Below are positions 1-10,824 of a DNA stretch of 64,000 nucleotides, piece by piece. A program made the translations under genes and the position numbers. This stretch comes from Eutypa lata (taxonomy: Eukaryota > Ascomycota > Sordariomycetes > Xylariales > Diatrypaceae): contig JAKULF010000004.1 of the NCBI GenBank assembly GCA_022661535.1, positions 5,890,001 through 5,954,000 on the forward strand, read 5' to 3'. Each line of letters starts with the position of its first letter. The stretch's first letter is position 1. The notes below the pieces were generated by a model. That model saw only the letters and a program-made list of their open reading frames with translations, did not search any database and was not told where the DNA came from.

Positions 1-2
1 CG

Positions 3-107
3 ACCAGCAGTGATACCTCCAGCGAATATCAAAGGATAACCAGAGATGTGGTGGCCATGATATACCGTTTCAAGCTAGGGACCACTCTCATCCAACATAT
101 CGTCTGA
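3..107 (+). CDS. possible 3' end of an upstream gene (partial)
   Basis: One frame is open from the window edge for 34 codons and ends in TGA; it reads T-S-S-D-T-S-S-E-Y and then a hydrophobic/basic stretch. It could be the last exon of a gene lying mostly outside the window. Length alone does not exclude chance, and no family is recognised. Confidence 0.15.
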   Translation, partial: TSSDTSSEYQRITRDVVAMIYRFKLGTTLIQHIV

Positions 108-153
108 ACAGCAGCAGAAGACTGCCATCTGCGCCCAGGAATCCAACCATACC

Positions 154-840
154 ATGCCCTCTCGAGCCGACCGCCGATTCAAAGAGGTATATCGTTCGAA
201 TTTTGTGGAACACTTGAAAGGCCTTGACTTCCGGACACCTACCTGGAAGGACGACTGGAAAAACGTGACGTGGCAATTCGAGTCATATCAGCTTTGGGGA
301 GGTAGAGTGTTTGGTTATCGCCTACGCCGTAGGGTTCACAAAGAGATGGCTGAAAGGTTCAAACGAAGATATGGTGATAATTCTATTCGTAAGGATGTTT
401 TCAAGTCATGCAACATCTTGCGGTACTCGCAGGACATAATACAACTTGATTTAAGGGTGCGAAGACCAAGAGTGCGACGACCAAAAGAGACCTCAACTTT
501 ATTGATCAAGTACGTTTTATATTTTGGGGACTTATTCATAAAGCATATTAAAGTCCGTGAAGTCTGCAGTTCATAGGAGTCTTCGCTAAACAGCCTTGCC
601 GTCGTAATGGACATAGTTACCCCATCAAAGTCGCTCTGGGTGGTATACAAATTCCAGGCAGAGATTGGCGGAAAACCTGGCCAATACCTTTTCAACTCAG
701 ATAGGGCAGCCTTTCCGAATGTCAATGTGGAATTCGATAAGGCCTCAACAGCGGCCGACCTTCATGATTTTGGGCGGTTTGATAGAAGGATGGACTATTA
801 TTCGCCCTTGAACATCGAGAAAGTCGAGGAATCTATGTAG
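154..840 (+). CDS. unrecognised protein, tentative two-exon model
   Basis: Two open stretches in different frames look like one gene: an N-terminal basic part starting MPSRADRRFKEVYRSNF and a C-terminal part containing SLWVVYKFQAEIGGKPG and ending at 840. A phase-0 splice from a GT at 457 to an AG ending at 576 joins them (intron 457-576) and gives about 189 residues. A stronger-looking donor (GTACGT at 510) leads to an in-frame stop with the nearest acceptor, so the junction is uncertain. I see no signal peptide, membrane segment or known motif. The neighbourhood is gene-poor, so a relic is possible. Function unknown. Confidence 0.35.
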
Positions 841-2540
841 CAAACTACACGCTGTGTGAAACCACTTCTCGTTACACCTGACCTGTATCGCGTCCAACAG
901 GCCATTGAAGAGGGTTGGGCCGGATATTGAGAAGGTCAGACCAAGTAAGACATAATGGTCAAGGTTCATTTGCACAACGACTACTAGCAGACTATTCTTG
1001 GCAGGGGGTTTATAAGGGGCAAGGTCGTGTTAACATAGCATCCTCTAGTAATTAAGCGGAACATGTTGCTTCTAAATTCTTTTGCCTATAAAGGAGCGAA
1101 CCCTTCATCCATATTAATACAATGTTTTGGTCCTTAATATATATGCTTGATAACTTGTGCACAAGAGTCTTGTCTAAACGTCTTAATTGCAATATTTCTT
1201 ATACGTATAAAATGGCGCTTTAACTCCAGAACTACCCTTAAGGCTTTGCTAAAGTGTTTAAGAGGATAAATAACTTTGTAGATCGCTTGGATTTTCAGTG
1301 CCCGATAACTCATTCTCCGGGAATTTCTACTCCGGCATCATGGCCTTTAAATCATTATATCTGCTAATTAATTACGACCCAAGAAGACTTATAAGCGTTA
1401 ATAATGAAGTCATTCGGCGATAGTTACATCAAGTACGAGATATAGCACCAAACTCTGGTAGATAAGGGCAAAGAGCAGGCAGGTCGGCTTTCTGTTCGAA
1501 CCCCTGCTTTCATTTTAGAGCCGAATTGGCCGTTAAGATGCACTACCTGGCATCACCAAGACCGCTCCTGGATGCTATGAAGCTTGTACGTCGTTCAGAA
1601 ACAATTTGAGCCTATGCTAAACCCATCTTCCATCGGCTAATATGTGTCGGGTCAGCATAATTATGCAGTGGCGTTATGTAAGCTACTGTGACAAGGATAT
1701 GAAGGGTTAAAACTGAAATTCTATTCAACTAATAATTGTTTTTGGTCCTTCTATCTGCCCTGTACGACCCCTAGGGGCGTCCACTATATAAAAAATAAAT
1801 AAAAATAAAGATACATATCTGTGATATCCTTCTGCCGTCCTAGCCATTGATAATAGCTGTTAGCTCTTATTAGGCATCTATGCATTGTCGCATGACCTCC
1901 AAGTGTTAGTGAGTTGGCTGTCCTTTGCAGCTATCCTGCAGCCAGCAACACTTGGCTCCATCCCCCGTATGACAGTTACTGTCTACCAAGAGAATATTTA
2001 CAAAGGGTAAAGGTAATTTTATTATAAGTACCGTTAATACCTCCTATCAATTATTATCGCTACTACTGCCACCATTTATTAAATCAGCCACCAGCCATAA
2101 GTCCTAGTTGTAAGAACCAGCCATACTTACCACCAGATACCCGGATAATATATCCTAACAGGCTGGTAGGTGTGGCTGGTGCTTATGGCTACTAGCTGAC
2201 TTGGTAGGTGGTAGCAGTGGTACCTAGTAGGCAGGCGTTAAAGTTAGAGAAACTACCTACCATTGGTCTTTGGCGTAAATACTTCTCTGGGGGGAAATAG
2301 TATCGATAAAAGGGCTGATAGCGGTACCAGAAAACGTTTACTTTGGTAAGAAATGCGATTGGCCCTAATCCGTCTAACTAGGGCGTCAAATACGAGAATC
2401 CTTCAATATGCACACATAGTAATACATGCGGACTATGAGCACTGGATCCTACATAGTTTGCCCAGGGTGTCTGCGGCGCAGACAGCCATTTAGGTCTAGC
2501 GCCTTCTACCCCTAATGAGAGGGCCACGATATTTCATCGC
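841..2540. other. gene-free AT-rich spacer
   Basis: No frame here looks coding. The sequence is A+T-rich with many TA steps. The one structured item is the imperfect foldback at about 2058-2226, listed separately. At 1484-1515 there is a short B-box-like word on the minus strand (GGGTTCGAAC), without the rest of a tRNA. Confidence 0.5.
2058..2226. repeat. imperfect foldback (MITE-like) with RIP-type arm asymmetry
   Basis: The left arm (about 2061-2102) and the reverse complement of the right arm (about 2182-2224) align over some 43 bases, sharing AGCCATAAG, AATCAGC/AGTCAGC and ACTGC-ACCA. A second inner pair, 2117-2135 against 2162-2181, shares ACCAGCCA and TTACCA/CTACCA. Most differences are C in one arm and T in the other, as expected if one arm was hit by RIP. 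No coding capacity; no obvious target-site duplication found by eye. Confidence 0.5.
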
Positions 2541-2550
2541 TATATAAAAG
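2541..2550 (+). promoter_or_regulatory. TATA box of the LysM gene
   Basis: TATATAAAAG lies 108 bp upstream of the LysM-protein ATG, a usual fungal TATA distance. The word matches the TATA consensus; use in vivo is inferred. Confidence 0.5.
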
Positions 2551-2657
2551 GCCTTATTCCTCACCACCGTGTACATTGAGGCTACGGGGGCTAGTAGTAG
2601 GTTTCTAGAGAAGCATCCATAGCCAACAACCCACATGAGCCCCAAAACACCTTCATT

Positions 2658-3280
2658 ATGATATTCACATTTGTCCTCGGCCTCGCTGCGCTGCCAGCTC
2701 TTGGCGCAGCGCAATACCAAGTCGACCCTCCTACCACTGCTGCTCCGGATACCATCAAGGACTGCACGTGGTGGCAAGTCGCCTCGTCGACCGATACTTG
2801 TCTTAGCATAAGTGAAAACTCGTTTATCACATTAGAGCAATTCTACACCTATGTACGGTTCAAACTCGGTTAATTCTGCGGAATAGTACTAATTCTTTTT
2901 CTTTCTTTTCTTGTTTCTCACAGAACCCAAGCCTAGCTGACGGTTGTGAGCTTGTCGTGGGCAACTCGTACTGCATTGAAGAGAATTGGGGCATACCTCC
3001 CCCGACTCCTACTCCGACCAGTAGTTCTGTGAGCAGTAGCAGCACCCAGGCTCCTACTCCCACCCCCACCACGATTCTCGAAGCTTGCGAGGCCGAGGGT
3101 GGCAAGTATTATTCAGAATATTGCCCGCGTTGCCTCTACCACTGCGAAAGCAGCTCGGACCTCGGGGCGTGTTTTTACAGCGTCTTCTCCATGATCAACT
3201 ACAATGAGAGCCAGTGTTGGCAGCACGGCGGTAACGACTGTGCGAACAAAGCTGCAGATATCGTTTGTCCCAAAGCCTAG
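2658..3280 (+). CDS. secreted LysM-domain protein (effector-type)
   Basis: Two exons, 2658-2852 and 2924-3280 (71-bp intron, GTACGG...CTCACAG, phase 0), encode 183 residues. Residues 1-18 are a signal peptide (MIFTFVLGLAALPALGA). Residues 35-82 form one LysM module: DCTWWQVASSTDTC, then ITLEQFYTYNPSL across the splice, then C-x8-YCI. Fungal LysM modules bind chitin oligomers; secreted single-module proteins of this size act at the wall or apoplast and often hide fungal chitin from plant receptors. A Pro/Thr/Ser linker (about 87-113) leads to a tail with eight cysteines whose pattern I cannot assign. The downstream gene is convergent. Domain call firm; effector role inferred. Confidence 0.85.
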
Positions 3281-3694
3281 TAATGGACTGGATTTGAATC
3301 TCCGGGGTGCGTGGGGCGTACATGATGCTGCTGAGGATGCTATGTATATAATATATATAGCAGAAGTAGTGCTACGTCATTAAGATATAAACAGAGGGAA
3401 AGATTTATTATTTAAATCGTTAATAATATTAAATATTTTAATTGTTACGGCATCGGCTGGTGACCAGATATACCATTATAAGTGGTAAGCTGTTAGCTTT
3501 GCTCACTTATATCATTTTGCTCTTATGCAAGGCATGGTGGTCTAGTGGTTGATGGACTGGATTAGCGCCGTGACATTATTTACAAATAAAATATTTATCT
3601 ATTACAAAAATAGATGATTAGTTAAAATATATGACGTTCTTTCTTTGTTTATTAATTAAAATAAATGTATTATATAGTCCTCACTATCAATCTT
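3281..3694. other. AT-rich convergent spacer
   Basis: Separates the 3' ends of the LysM and oxidoreductase genes. It contains TA-rich runs (about 3345-3460 and 3580-3665) that resemble locally RIP-mutated DNA, and a tRNA A-box-like piece at 3532-3574. No coding frame seen. Confidence 0.5.
3532..3574 (+). repeat. tRNA 5'-half-like fragment (A box only)
   Basis: TGGTCTAGTGGTTGATGGAC matches the D-arm/A-box of tRNAs, with GTC and GAC able to pair as a D-stem. No anticodon arm or B box follows, so this is not a tRNA gene; it is probably a truncated tRNA-derived repeat. Confidence 0.35.
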
Positions 3695-4889
3695 TCAAAG
3701 CGTTACCACAATCTTCTTTGCACTGACCCCTTTCTTCTGCATATCCATGGCTTCCTGTATCTTGTCAAGCCCGTGTCCAATCACCAACGAATCTGGCTTC
3801 GCCTTCAAAACACCGCTTTCCAATGCCTTTGGCACAAACTTGGACCAAAGCTCAGCACCAGGATGACCCGGCAAGAAACCTGGCTTCGTGGCCCAGACAG
3901 TTTCAAACTTCACATCGTCATACCGACCCTCCGAGACCGGCAAAACAACTGGTATCACGCCGCCACCGAAGGCGTGCACAACCTCCTCGCAAGCGCGCAC
4001 CGTCTTCTCTTCGCTGATACAATCGTATGCTCCTGCGAATTTTCCACCAGTGCTCTTGATGAAATCAATAATCTTGCCAGCGGCTTGCGGATCCGAATGG
4101 TCGAACACCGTGATGCTGCCGGCCTTAGCGAGCGACTTGACGTAGTCGTGGTTCTTCTGGCTAGCTGTGGTGATGACCTTGTAGTTTGCCGCGGCCGCGA
4201 GCTGAACGGCGACCGTACCCATGGACGAAGAGCCGCCCCAGATAAGAACGACTTCGTTCGACTTGCTGCTGTCGGCCTCTCCGGTGGAGTCGGCGCCAGC
4301 CGTAGGGAGGCGCAGCTTCAGGACTTCGTGGAGACCGCAAGTACTGGTCGAGAGACCGAGGGGGAGAACAACGGCCTGCTCGAAGCCGAGCGAGCTTGGG
4401 ATGGTAGCCACGACGGCCTCTCGACAAGCCGTGAAGTTTTGGAAGGCCCCGTGGCGTGCACCCCCATAACTAAGACCACCACAGTGTCTGAGCGAGAGAT
4501 TACATCAGAAACAACTGGTTGAAATACCTGATATGGAAGGAGGAGTATTGAACTTACCCGATTACCCGATCGCCGGTCTTAAAACGCGTAATGCCAGAGC
4601 CTACCTGTACGACTGTTCCGGCAGCGTCGGACCCCAGAACATGGGGATAGTCGACAGGTAGGTACGCGAAGTCTTGGAACTGCAGTATTGTTAAGTTAAG
4701 GTGTTCTCCCCGGGAGTCAGTACTGCATCTACTCACCTTCCACTCGGATGGATTAATTGCGACTGCAGCGACCTGAATCAACACCTCGTCCGCTTCAAGC
4801 TTGGTCTGATCCGGTCCAGGTCCAACCTTAAGTGGTTTTGTGGTGGCACTAGTAAGCCACGCGGCTTGGTTGTTCTCAATAGTAGACAT
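3695..4889 (-). CDS. MDR-family zinc-independent oxidoreductase (enoyl reductase-like)
   Basis: Three exons on the minus strand (4737-4889, 4558-4679, 3695-4487; introns of 57 and 70 bp) encode 355 residues, a normal length for the medium-chain dehydrogenase/reductase superfamily. The GroES-like part carries AINPSEWK, YPHVLGSDAAGTV and GDRVIG; the nucleotide-binding part has LIWGGSSSMGTVAVQLA near residue 173-189. The catalytic zinc cysteine/histidine set of true alcohol dehydrogenases is absent, so this belongs to the quinone oxidoreductase/trans-enoyl reductase branch, which reduces C=C bonds with NADPH. Such proteins can be polyketide tailoring enzymes, but no synthase lies nearby, so substrate is unknown. 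No targeting peptide, hence probably cytosolic. Confidence 0.85.
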
Positions 4890-5395
4890 CTTTCAATAGG
4901 AAAAATCCGATTTCAATCTCTAGCTATTCCTGTTCTGAAAAGGTCGCAATGTCCTGGTGTCCTCTTCACCAGTTGGAGGTGGTGTTCACCTGTTTTATAC
5001 ATGATTTCTATGGTTCGACGATTTATGTTTGTGTATAAACCTTTAGGAACGAATCTTCAAGATGGCACTATGTCGGCCTTCCGTGGCTCTTTGTTTTTTA
5101 CAACTTTGATTATGAAGACTCAGGCTACGTGGGTAAACAAGGGGATGTGACTAAGCGATGAATGCATCATCAGTCCGCGGCATTCCACGGAGCTTGGATT
5201 ACTCACATACTTTAACCAAAGGCGCTAACGCCTTTCTAGACAAAACCATCGATGAGTTACATGAATCTATATGTAAGTAAGAATAAGAATCAAGAAGGCT
5301 AATTAGGAACAGATACATGTGTTAATAAACCATTAGCGTACCATTACGATTCTCTTTTCTCCCTCAGTACCAATTATTTCAGGCAAGAAGTTAAG
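4890..5395. other. spacer upstream of the oxidoreductase gene
   Basis: Presumably holds the minus-strand promoter of the oxidoreductase. I see no clear TATA box, RNA gene or coding frame. Confidence 0.4.
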
Positions 5396-6347
5396 TCAAT
5401 ATACTGCCAATTCTGGGAACCTAGGTCGCCTCTCCAGATGCCAGGCCGAATAGATACGCCTGCCTTGATGATACACCAACAAACCTCGATATCCGCTGCT
5501 TGAATAACTTGCAACTCTGAGAGTGTTTGCTAGAGTATACTGTCTGTCCTCAACGTTCGGGGTAGCTTGATAGGTGGCGACATCCAAACCAACCCTTCTG
5601 GAGTTAGTTTCACTGGCAACTCTTTCAAAACAACATCGTCAAATGCTCCCTCAATCATGGCGACATTTGGTCATTCATGGATGAACCCGACAAAGATATT
5701 TCTTAGACCAGGTAATAAAACAAATGGTGGTGAATCCTCGAGAAAACGCGCGACGACCACTCAGAACTTGTTGAAGTGTTCCCCAGTCTATCAATATATT
5801 TCTCAGCCAGGCAAGATTCTGGTGCTCCAATAGCCAGCACAAAGTTGTTTGTATAGCTCAACAGTAGCGACTCTATCAAAGAAGAACATTATTTCCCTGT
5901 GAAAAGATCTGCTTTCCGTCGAAATAGAAATTGCAGGAGTTAGGATTTGCCCAGTAGCTCCATTGGTAACATTCGCCCCAACGTCTATGACTGACCTCAC
6001 AGGGCGGCTAAAGTAACTTTCTTCTCTCGCTTCTAAACAAATTTGTCGTAGACCACAGGGACAAAGCGCGCTTGCTTCGTCAACACAACCAGAGGTCCCC
6101 GTTGGCCTCTGCCGTAATATATACCGAGCATATGGATAGCCTTTGTCACATTCAAGACAGCTAAACGATATATCTCAACACGTAGCTCTACAGGCAGTTC
6201 GAGGAAGAGGTGGAAGCCTTCTTCGGATACCCCTTCATCATGTTGACTATCATGGATAGATTCGATATCACCTTGTCTTGCTACATTGTCGTTTTCGTAG
6301 CCTTGGCGAGAATCAAGTCTAGGGAGTCGCTTTTGGTTATGGGTCAT
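5396..6347 (-). pseudogene. decayed 2EXR-domain gene
   Basis: From an ATG at 6347 the minus strand reads into FHLFLELPVELRVEIYRLAV, the hallmark of the fungal 2EXR domain (residues about 49-68), up to a TAG at 6033. The next homology-like block, LTPAISISTESRSFHREI, is in a different frame with no splice pair that joins them; a one-base change near 6033-6040 restores reading through CLEAREESYF. A second frame change near 5810 is needed to enter LAWLRNILIDWGTLQQVL. Two shifts argue for a pseudogene, though sequencing error cannot be excluded. 2EXR proteins have no established biochemical role. The downstream ORF at 5396-5587 may be the degraded C-terminus. Confidence 0.5.
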
Positions 6348-6365
6348 CGCGATGTAAGCTAGCAA

Positions 6366-7836
6366 ACTGACTACGCTTCACAGTCATATTTGGCGGCTTA
6401 CCTCTTATTTAGGACAAAGCCTATAATTTGGCTTGACCTGTTGGGAACTCTGGCATAGAGCCTGTAATTATGTTTTAAGGGCTACACCACTTGTAGCCCT
6501 GAATGACTATTGTTGATGCAAAGATTGTATGATAAGACTAAGGACTATACATCCATTTTTGTAACAGCCTACGTTTGTAGGCAATACGGAACATGCTAAA
6601 GTGCCACTGTGCAATTAAACATTTAGTCTTACTCAGTTGAGTAACCAAGGATGACTTATATAGAGAAATAGACCACGTCTAACAAACAAATCATGTTATT
6701 GTGAATGGGGTTATATCGATAGTCATTCGTACCATCACAGGTCAGACTAGTTACATCCTCAATTGTGATGTCGTGTATGATAGTAACCTATTTTTAATAG
6801 CAGGTACATGTTTCCGTGCTACAGTAAGGGAACTTTGATCCTATCTAATAACTAACAGAGGGGACAAGCTGAAAGCGTTTAGTCATCTACCTATGGCATG
6901 TTCATTATTTTCTCCGTCTTATTTCTTATCTTCCACTTTCATAAAACATATCTCTTGTGCACGATATTATACATGCTAATTTCAAATTATCGTTATCATG
7001 TGCCTTTACTAACTATCGGTGGGTGGCTGGCAGGCGGGCGTAGATGAGTTATTCCCGGCATTGCATTCTAGAATATTTGAGGATAGTCTGTTACACCTAC
7101 GAGAATGATAAGAGCCATGGCTTGCAGCGAGTCAACTATAGCCCGGTGATGGAGCTGCATATTGCAGGCTGATTTGGCAGAGTTCGCCGAAAACGGTAAT
7201 GGCTCTCTGCGACCGCGTTCTTTATAATAGCATCACAACCCGGCCTAACTTGCTATTGGCTTATGCCATGGAGACGGGATGTCATGAACTTCAGACTACC
7301 ACGATGACATTTCATTCAAGCTGTACCTACAGCACAATGCAATTTTTAACTGGCTTTCGCAGTATGCTGGCGTGGGGGTCGGAATGCAGAGTTTCTCTCG
7401 ATAAAGGGCCGTTAAAAAGGTTGATTTGTCAACAAAATGCAACACTATCATCAGGTCGGCGGTAGCAAAAGAATGTCCGACCCGTACTCCGTCCATGGCA
7501 AATCGAGAGTTATGTTATATATCAGGAACTCCAACACTTTTATTTCAAATATTCCCTAGTTCTTTTCTTCGGCCCGTCCCATACCGTCGTATAATGCCAT
7601 GAAGACACCCTTTCAACATGACCACAGATATCGCTGAAATGGTGGTCACCGAAGGGTCATTGGGCTCCCGGCTTATCAGTTTGGCAGGGTCAATTTGAAA
7701 TGAATGCAGCCTTGTGTGTTATAGGATGACAAACCATCTATCAACGCGATAGGGCTGAGTGAACATGTGGTAATCAGCTACAGATAAGGTGTTTTTTCAT
7801 GGGAAGAAATGCAAAGAGCTCACTACAAGCTATGTA
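6366..7836. other. gene-free spacer
   Basis: About 1.5 kb without convincing coding frames; overlapping opposite-strand ORFs at 7199-7496 lack ATG-proximal context or motifs and look fortuitous. The right end is the promoter of the tannase-family gene. Confidence 0.4.
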
Positions 7837-7846
7837 TATATAAAAG
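7837..7846 (+). promoter_or_regulatory. TATA box of the tannase-family gene
   Basis: TATATAAAAG lies 169 bp upstream of the ATG at 8006. It is identical to the word before the LysM gene. Confidence 0.45.
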
Positions 7847-8005
7847 CAATATGATCTTCTCTAACCATGATCCATTACACCAGTCCACGCCTTCCTAAAT
7901 AAAGTACTCACGCATTCACCCTGTGATAACGTCATAAGCTTGGCAGTAGGCCTTTGCCTTCTCACTATACATTCAAGCTTTGTGTTTCAAAGTAGCGCCT
8001 CCGCA

Positions 8006-9755
8006 ATGAGGATCGCGAGCAGCCTTGCATTTGCCACCTCGGCACTAGCCTTCTCTGGCATCTATGGACGTCGCAGCTTCGAAGGCCAGTGCCAAGCGCT
8101 TGCCGATTTGCTGGACATCCCAGGGTCCCAAGATGTGTTTTCCGAGTTCGTCCCCTCCGGCACAGTCCTAGAACTCCCTGTCAGGGATGTCTCTTGCAAC
8201 CGGACATCCCAGGCTATCACCGCGAACCTGTGTCGCGTAGGCCTCTCCGTTAGCACTTCGGCCCAGTCCGGCATCTACATGGAAGCCTGGCTCCCCGAGC
8301 ATTGGTCGGGCCGCTTCCTCGCCACGGGCAACGGAGGGATAGGGGGTTGTCTCATGTATGAGGATATCGAGTACGCCGCTTCTTTCGGGTTCGCGAGCGT
8401 CGGGACCAACAATGGCCACGATGGAGTATACGGGGAAGCCTTCCTGAATAACCCGGACGTCGTCGCTGACTACGCCTACCGCGCACTGCACACGGGCGTC
8501 GTCGTCGGAAAAGACGTCTCTAAAACCTTCTACGGGAAGGCGCATACGAAGAGCTACTACCTCTCGTGCTCGGCTGGGGGTCGCTCCGGCTTCAAGGCCA
8601 TGCAGGACTTCCCCGAGGACTTCGACGGCATTGCGGCAGGTGCGCCGGCGATCAACTTCAATAACATCACTGCGTGGAGCTGCAGTTTCCTGCCCACGAC
8701 TGGGCTCGAAGGGTCGCCGACCTTCGTCCCTCTCGATATGTGGTCTGTAATTCATGATGATGTCTTGGCGCAGTGTGATGAGATCGATGGACTCCGCGAC
8801 GGCATCATTGAGTCTCCGGACCTGTGTGAATATACGCCTGACGGCCTCATCTGTGGCGAAGGACAGACGACGGGATGCCTCACCCCGACACAGGCAAACA
8901 CTGTTCGCACTATCTATTCCCCCCTCCTGGGTGAAGATGGCAGCCTTGCCTACCCTCGCATGCAGCCTGGATCAGAAGACACTGAAGCCCCTATGGCCTA
9001 TTACGGGGGGTTGCCATTCATAGAATATGACTGGTTCCGGTTTGTCGTCTTCAATGATTCAAATTGGGATCCGCTCACTCTTGTTCCTCCTGACTATACT
9101 ACAATCTCGAATCAGAACCCGTTCGACGTCGAGACCTGGAAAGGGGACCTTTCGGCATTTAAGAACAGGGGCGGCAAACTGCTCACCTATCACGGCCTTA
9201 AGGACGGTATCATCTCAAGCGAGATCTCACCTCTTTACTACGATCACGTGTCCCAGACCATGGGGCTCTCACCGGATGAGATGGATGACTTCTACCGATT
9301 CTTCCGCATCTCGGGGATGGCACACTGTGAGGGTGGTCCAGGGTCCGTTTTCATAGGGAATACACGAAAGAACATGGCTACAGAAGACCCCGACGAGAAG
9401 TAAGTACCTTTCAGTGTTACCTATTCCAAGCCACGTGTTTCAAGAGCGCATTTCTTTGTTCACAATGGTTCTTGCTCCTGGGATATGATTTGGAGCCCCC
9501 GAGTCGACCTTAGTTTATCTGGAAGGGGAAGTAGCTAACACCAGATGTTGTAGTGTGCTGTGGTCTATAGTGCGCTGGGTCGAGCAAGGTATCGCACCGG
9601 ATACGCTTACAGGCACTGCTTACATCAATGGCACCAAGGCCGCGGGTGTTTCATCCAAGAAGAAGCACTGTCGGTGGCCATACCGAAACGTGTACCAGGG
9701 TGGAAATCCGGATGAGGTGGATAGTTGGGTTTGTGTTTACACTGATTTCTCATAA
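8006..9755 (+). CDS. secreted tannase/feruloyl esterase family protein
   Basis: Exons 8006-9399 and 9554-9755 (154-bp intron) encode 531 residues, the usual size of this family. The open frame extends upstream only to a TTG, so the ATG at 8006, which starts a signal peptide (MRIASSLAFATSALAFSG), is chosen. The family's CS-D-HC arrangement is present: Cys188-Ser189 in CSAGGRSG, Asp400 in GLKDG, and His440-Cys441 in MAHCEGG; in characterised fungal members the two cysteines form a disulfide beside the Ser-Asp-His triad. The C-terminal exon supplies the expected VLWSIVRWVEQGIAPD. The enzyme should hydrolyse ester bonds of feruloylated or gallated plant polymers outside the cell; which substrate cannot be read from sequence. 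Confidence 0.9.
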
Positions 9756-10158
9756 TTCATATCACTTGGAACTACATTGGAGGGCAGGCACTATCCACGT
9801 TTGGTTTCGTAACAAAAGTTGTTGTTGTTCATTGTTTCTAAGCACAAGGCTATTGTTGTAGAGCACTGAAAGAACCAGAGACGGAGTTCATGTATCAAAG
9901 AATGCGACTCATGTATAAGTAGGGGGGATTCCTATACTTTCCATGGCAGAATTAATCATCAGCAAGGAGGTTCGCGAATGATAAGTTGGCATAAATAGAC
10001 TTTTATATTCAAGTGAGTAGCCGTTACTTATTTCCTGTCTCTGGTAGACCTGAGGAGCAACGCGAGCTAGATTGAAGAGGTAAGTCTTGTGGTGAAACAC
10101 TTATTTGCGAATAAAAGTGGAAGTATCCAGCCTTCCCTCTAAGTCCTACATCAAGACA
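9756..10158. other. spacer
   Basis: 3' region of the tannase-family gene and 5' region of the next small gene. No structured feature seen. Confidence 0.4.
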
Positions 10159-10572
10159 ATGTCTACTAATAAGGACTCACATGTGGGATCTCTTCGATCC
10201 CAGTTCGAGTCACTTACCAAAAAGCCCGACAACAATACACCCCCAAAAAGAGCTCCTCCTAAAGTAAACCTAGTTCTCACCGAGGCGAAAAGAAAGGTTC
10301 GCAACAGCTCCTGCTCAAATCACGACAACGAGAAGCTTAAGGATCACGAGATTCCCGGATCCAAGGCATCTTCCAAACAGGAAGGGTATTTCGATCTTCC
10401 AATCAATACACGCAAGTCTGTTTCAACCCATGGTGAGACTATGAATCAGACGATGGCTAGGCTATCCGACGAACTCGAGTCAGCTCATAAGAGCATCAAA
10501 AAAGATGAGTCAGCTGCTCTTCAGCGCCTCCAGAACTACGTATCAGATGAAGCTAGGACCAACGAGGAGTAA
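10159..10572 (+). CDS. small hydrophilic protein of unknown function
   Basis: A single exon of 137 residues starting MSTNKDSHVGSLRSQFESL; the open frame upstream begins only at a TTG. The protein is charged and Ser/Lys/Asn-rich with no signal peptide or membrane segment, so probably intracellular and largely disordered. Residues about 95-137 (ETMNQTMARLSDELESAH and onward) could form a coiled coil. The N-terminal GSLRSQFESL is the only motif-like part. Codon composition resembles neighbouring genes. Family not recognised. Confidence 0.5.
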   Translation: MSTNKDSHVGSLRSQFESLTKKPDNNTPPKRAPPKVNLVLTEAKRKVRNSSCSNHDNEKLKDHEIPGSKASSKQEGYFDLPINTRKSVSTHGETMNQTMARLSDELESAHKSIKKDESAALQRLQNYVSDEARTNEE

Positions 10573-10824
10573 TGGAAGTCCCATAAAGGTTTTAGAGATC
10601 TAGCGTTAATAGCCGCGGTGAGTTGATGACTATAATGATATATTGTACCAGTCCTTGACGGACACATCTGCTGGACAGATCCATAAACATACTTAATTCA
10701 AACATTTGAAAGGTATATTGTTTCGCATCTTCGTTTCTTGAAAGTGAATGGTTGGCATATAACACGATTGAATCTCACGAGCAGCTAAGTGTCACTAAAA
10801 CCTAATTCTATTCTTAACTTCGTC

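Noticed and set aside
3665..4522. 285-residue plus-strand ORF
   Set aside because: Shadow of the minus-strand oxidoreductase, which has clear MDR motifs and splice sites.
7199..7496. Opposed short ORFs of 66 and 88 codons
   Set aside because: Overlapping on both strands with no homology-like pattern; probably chance.
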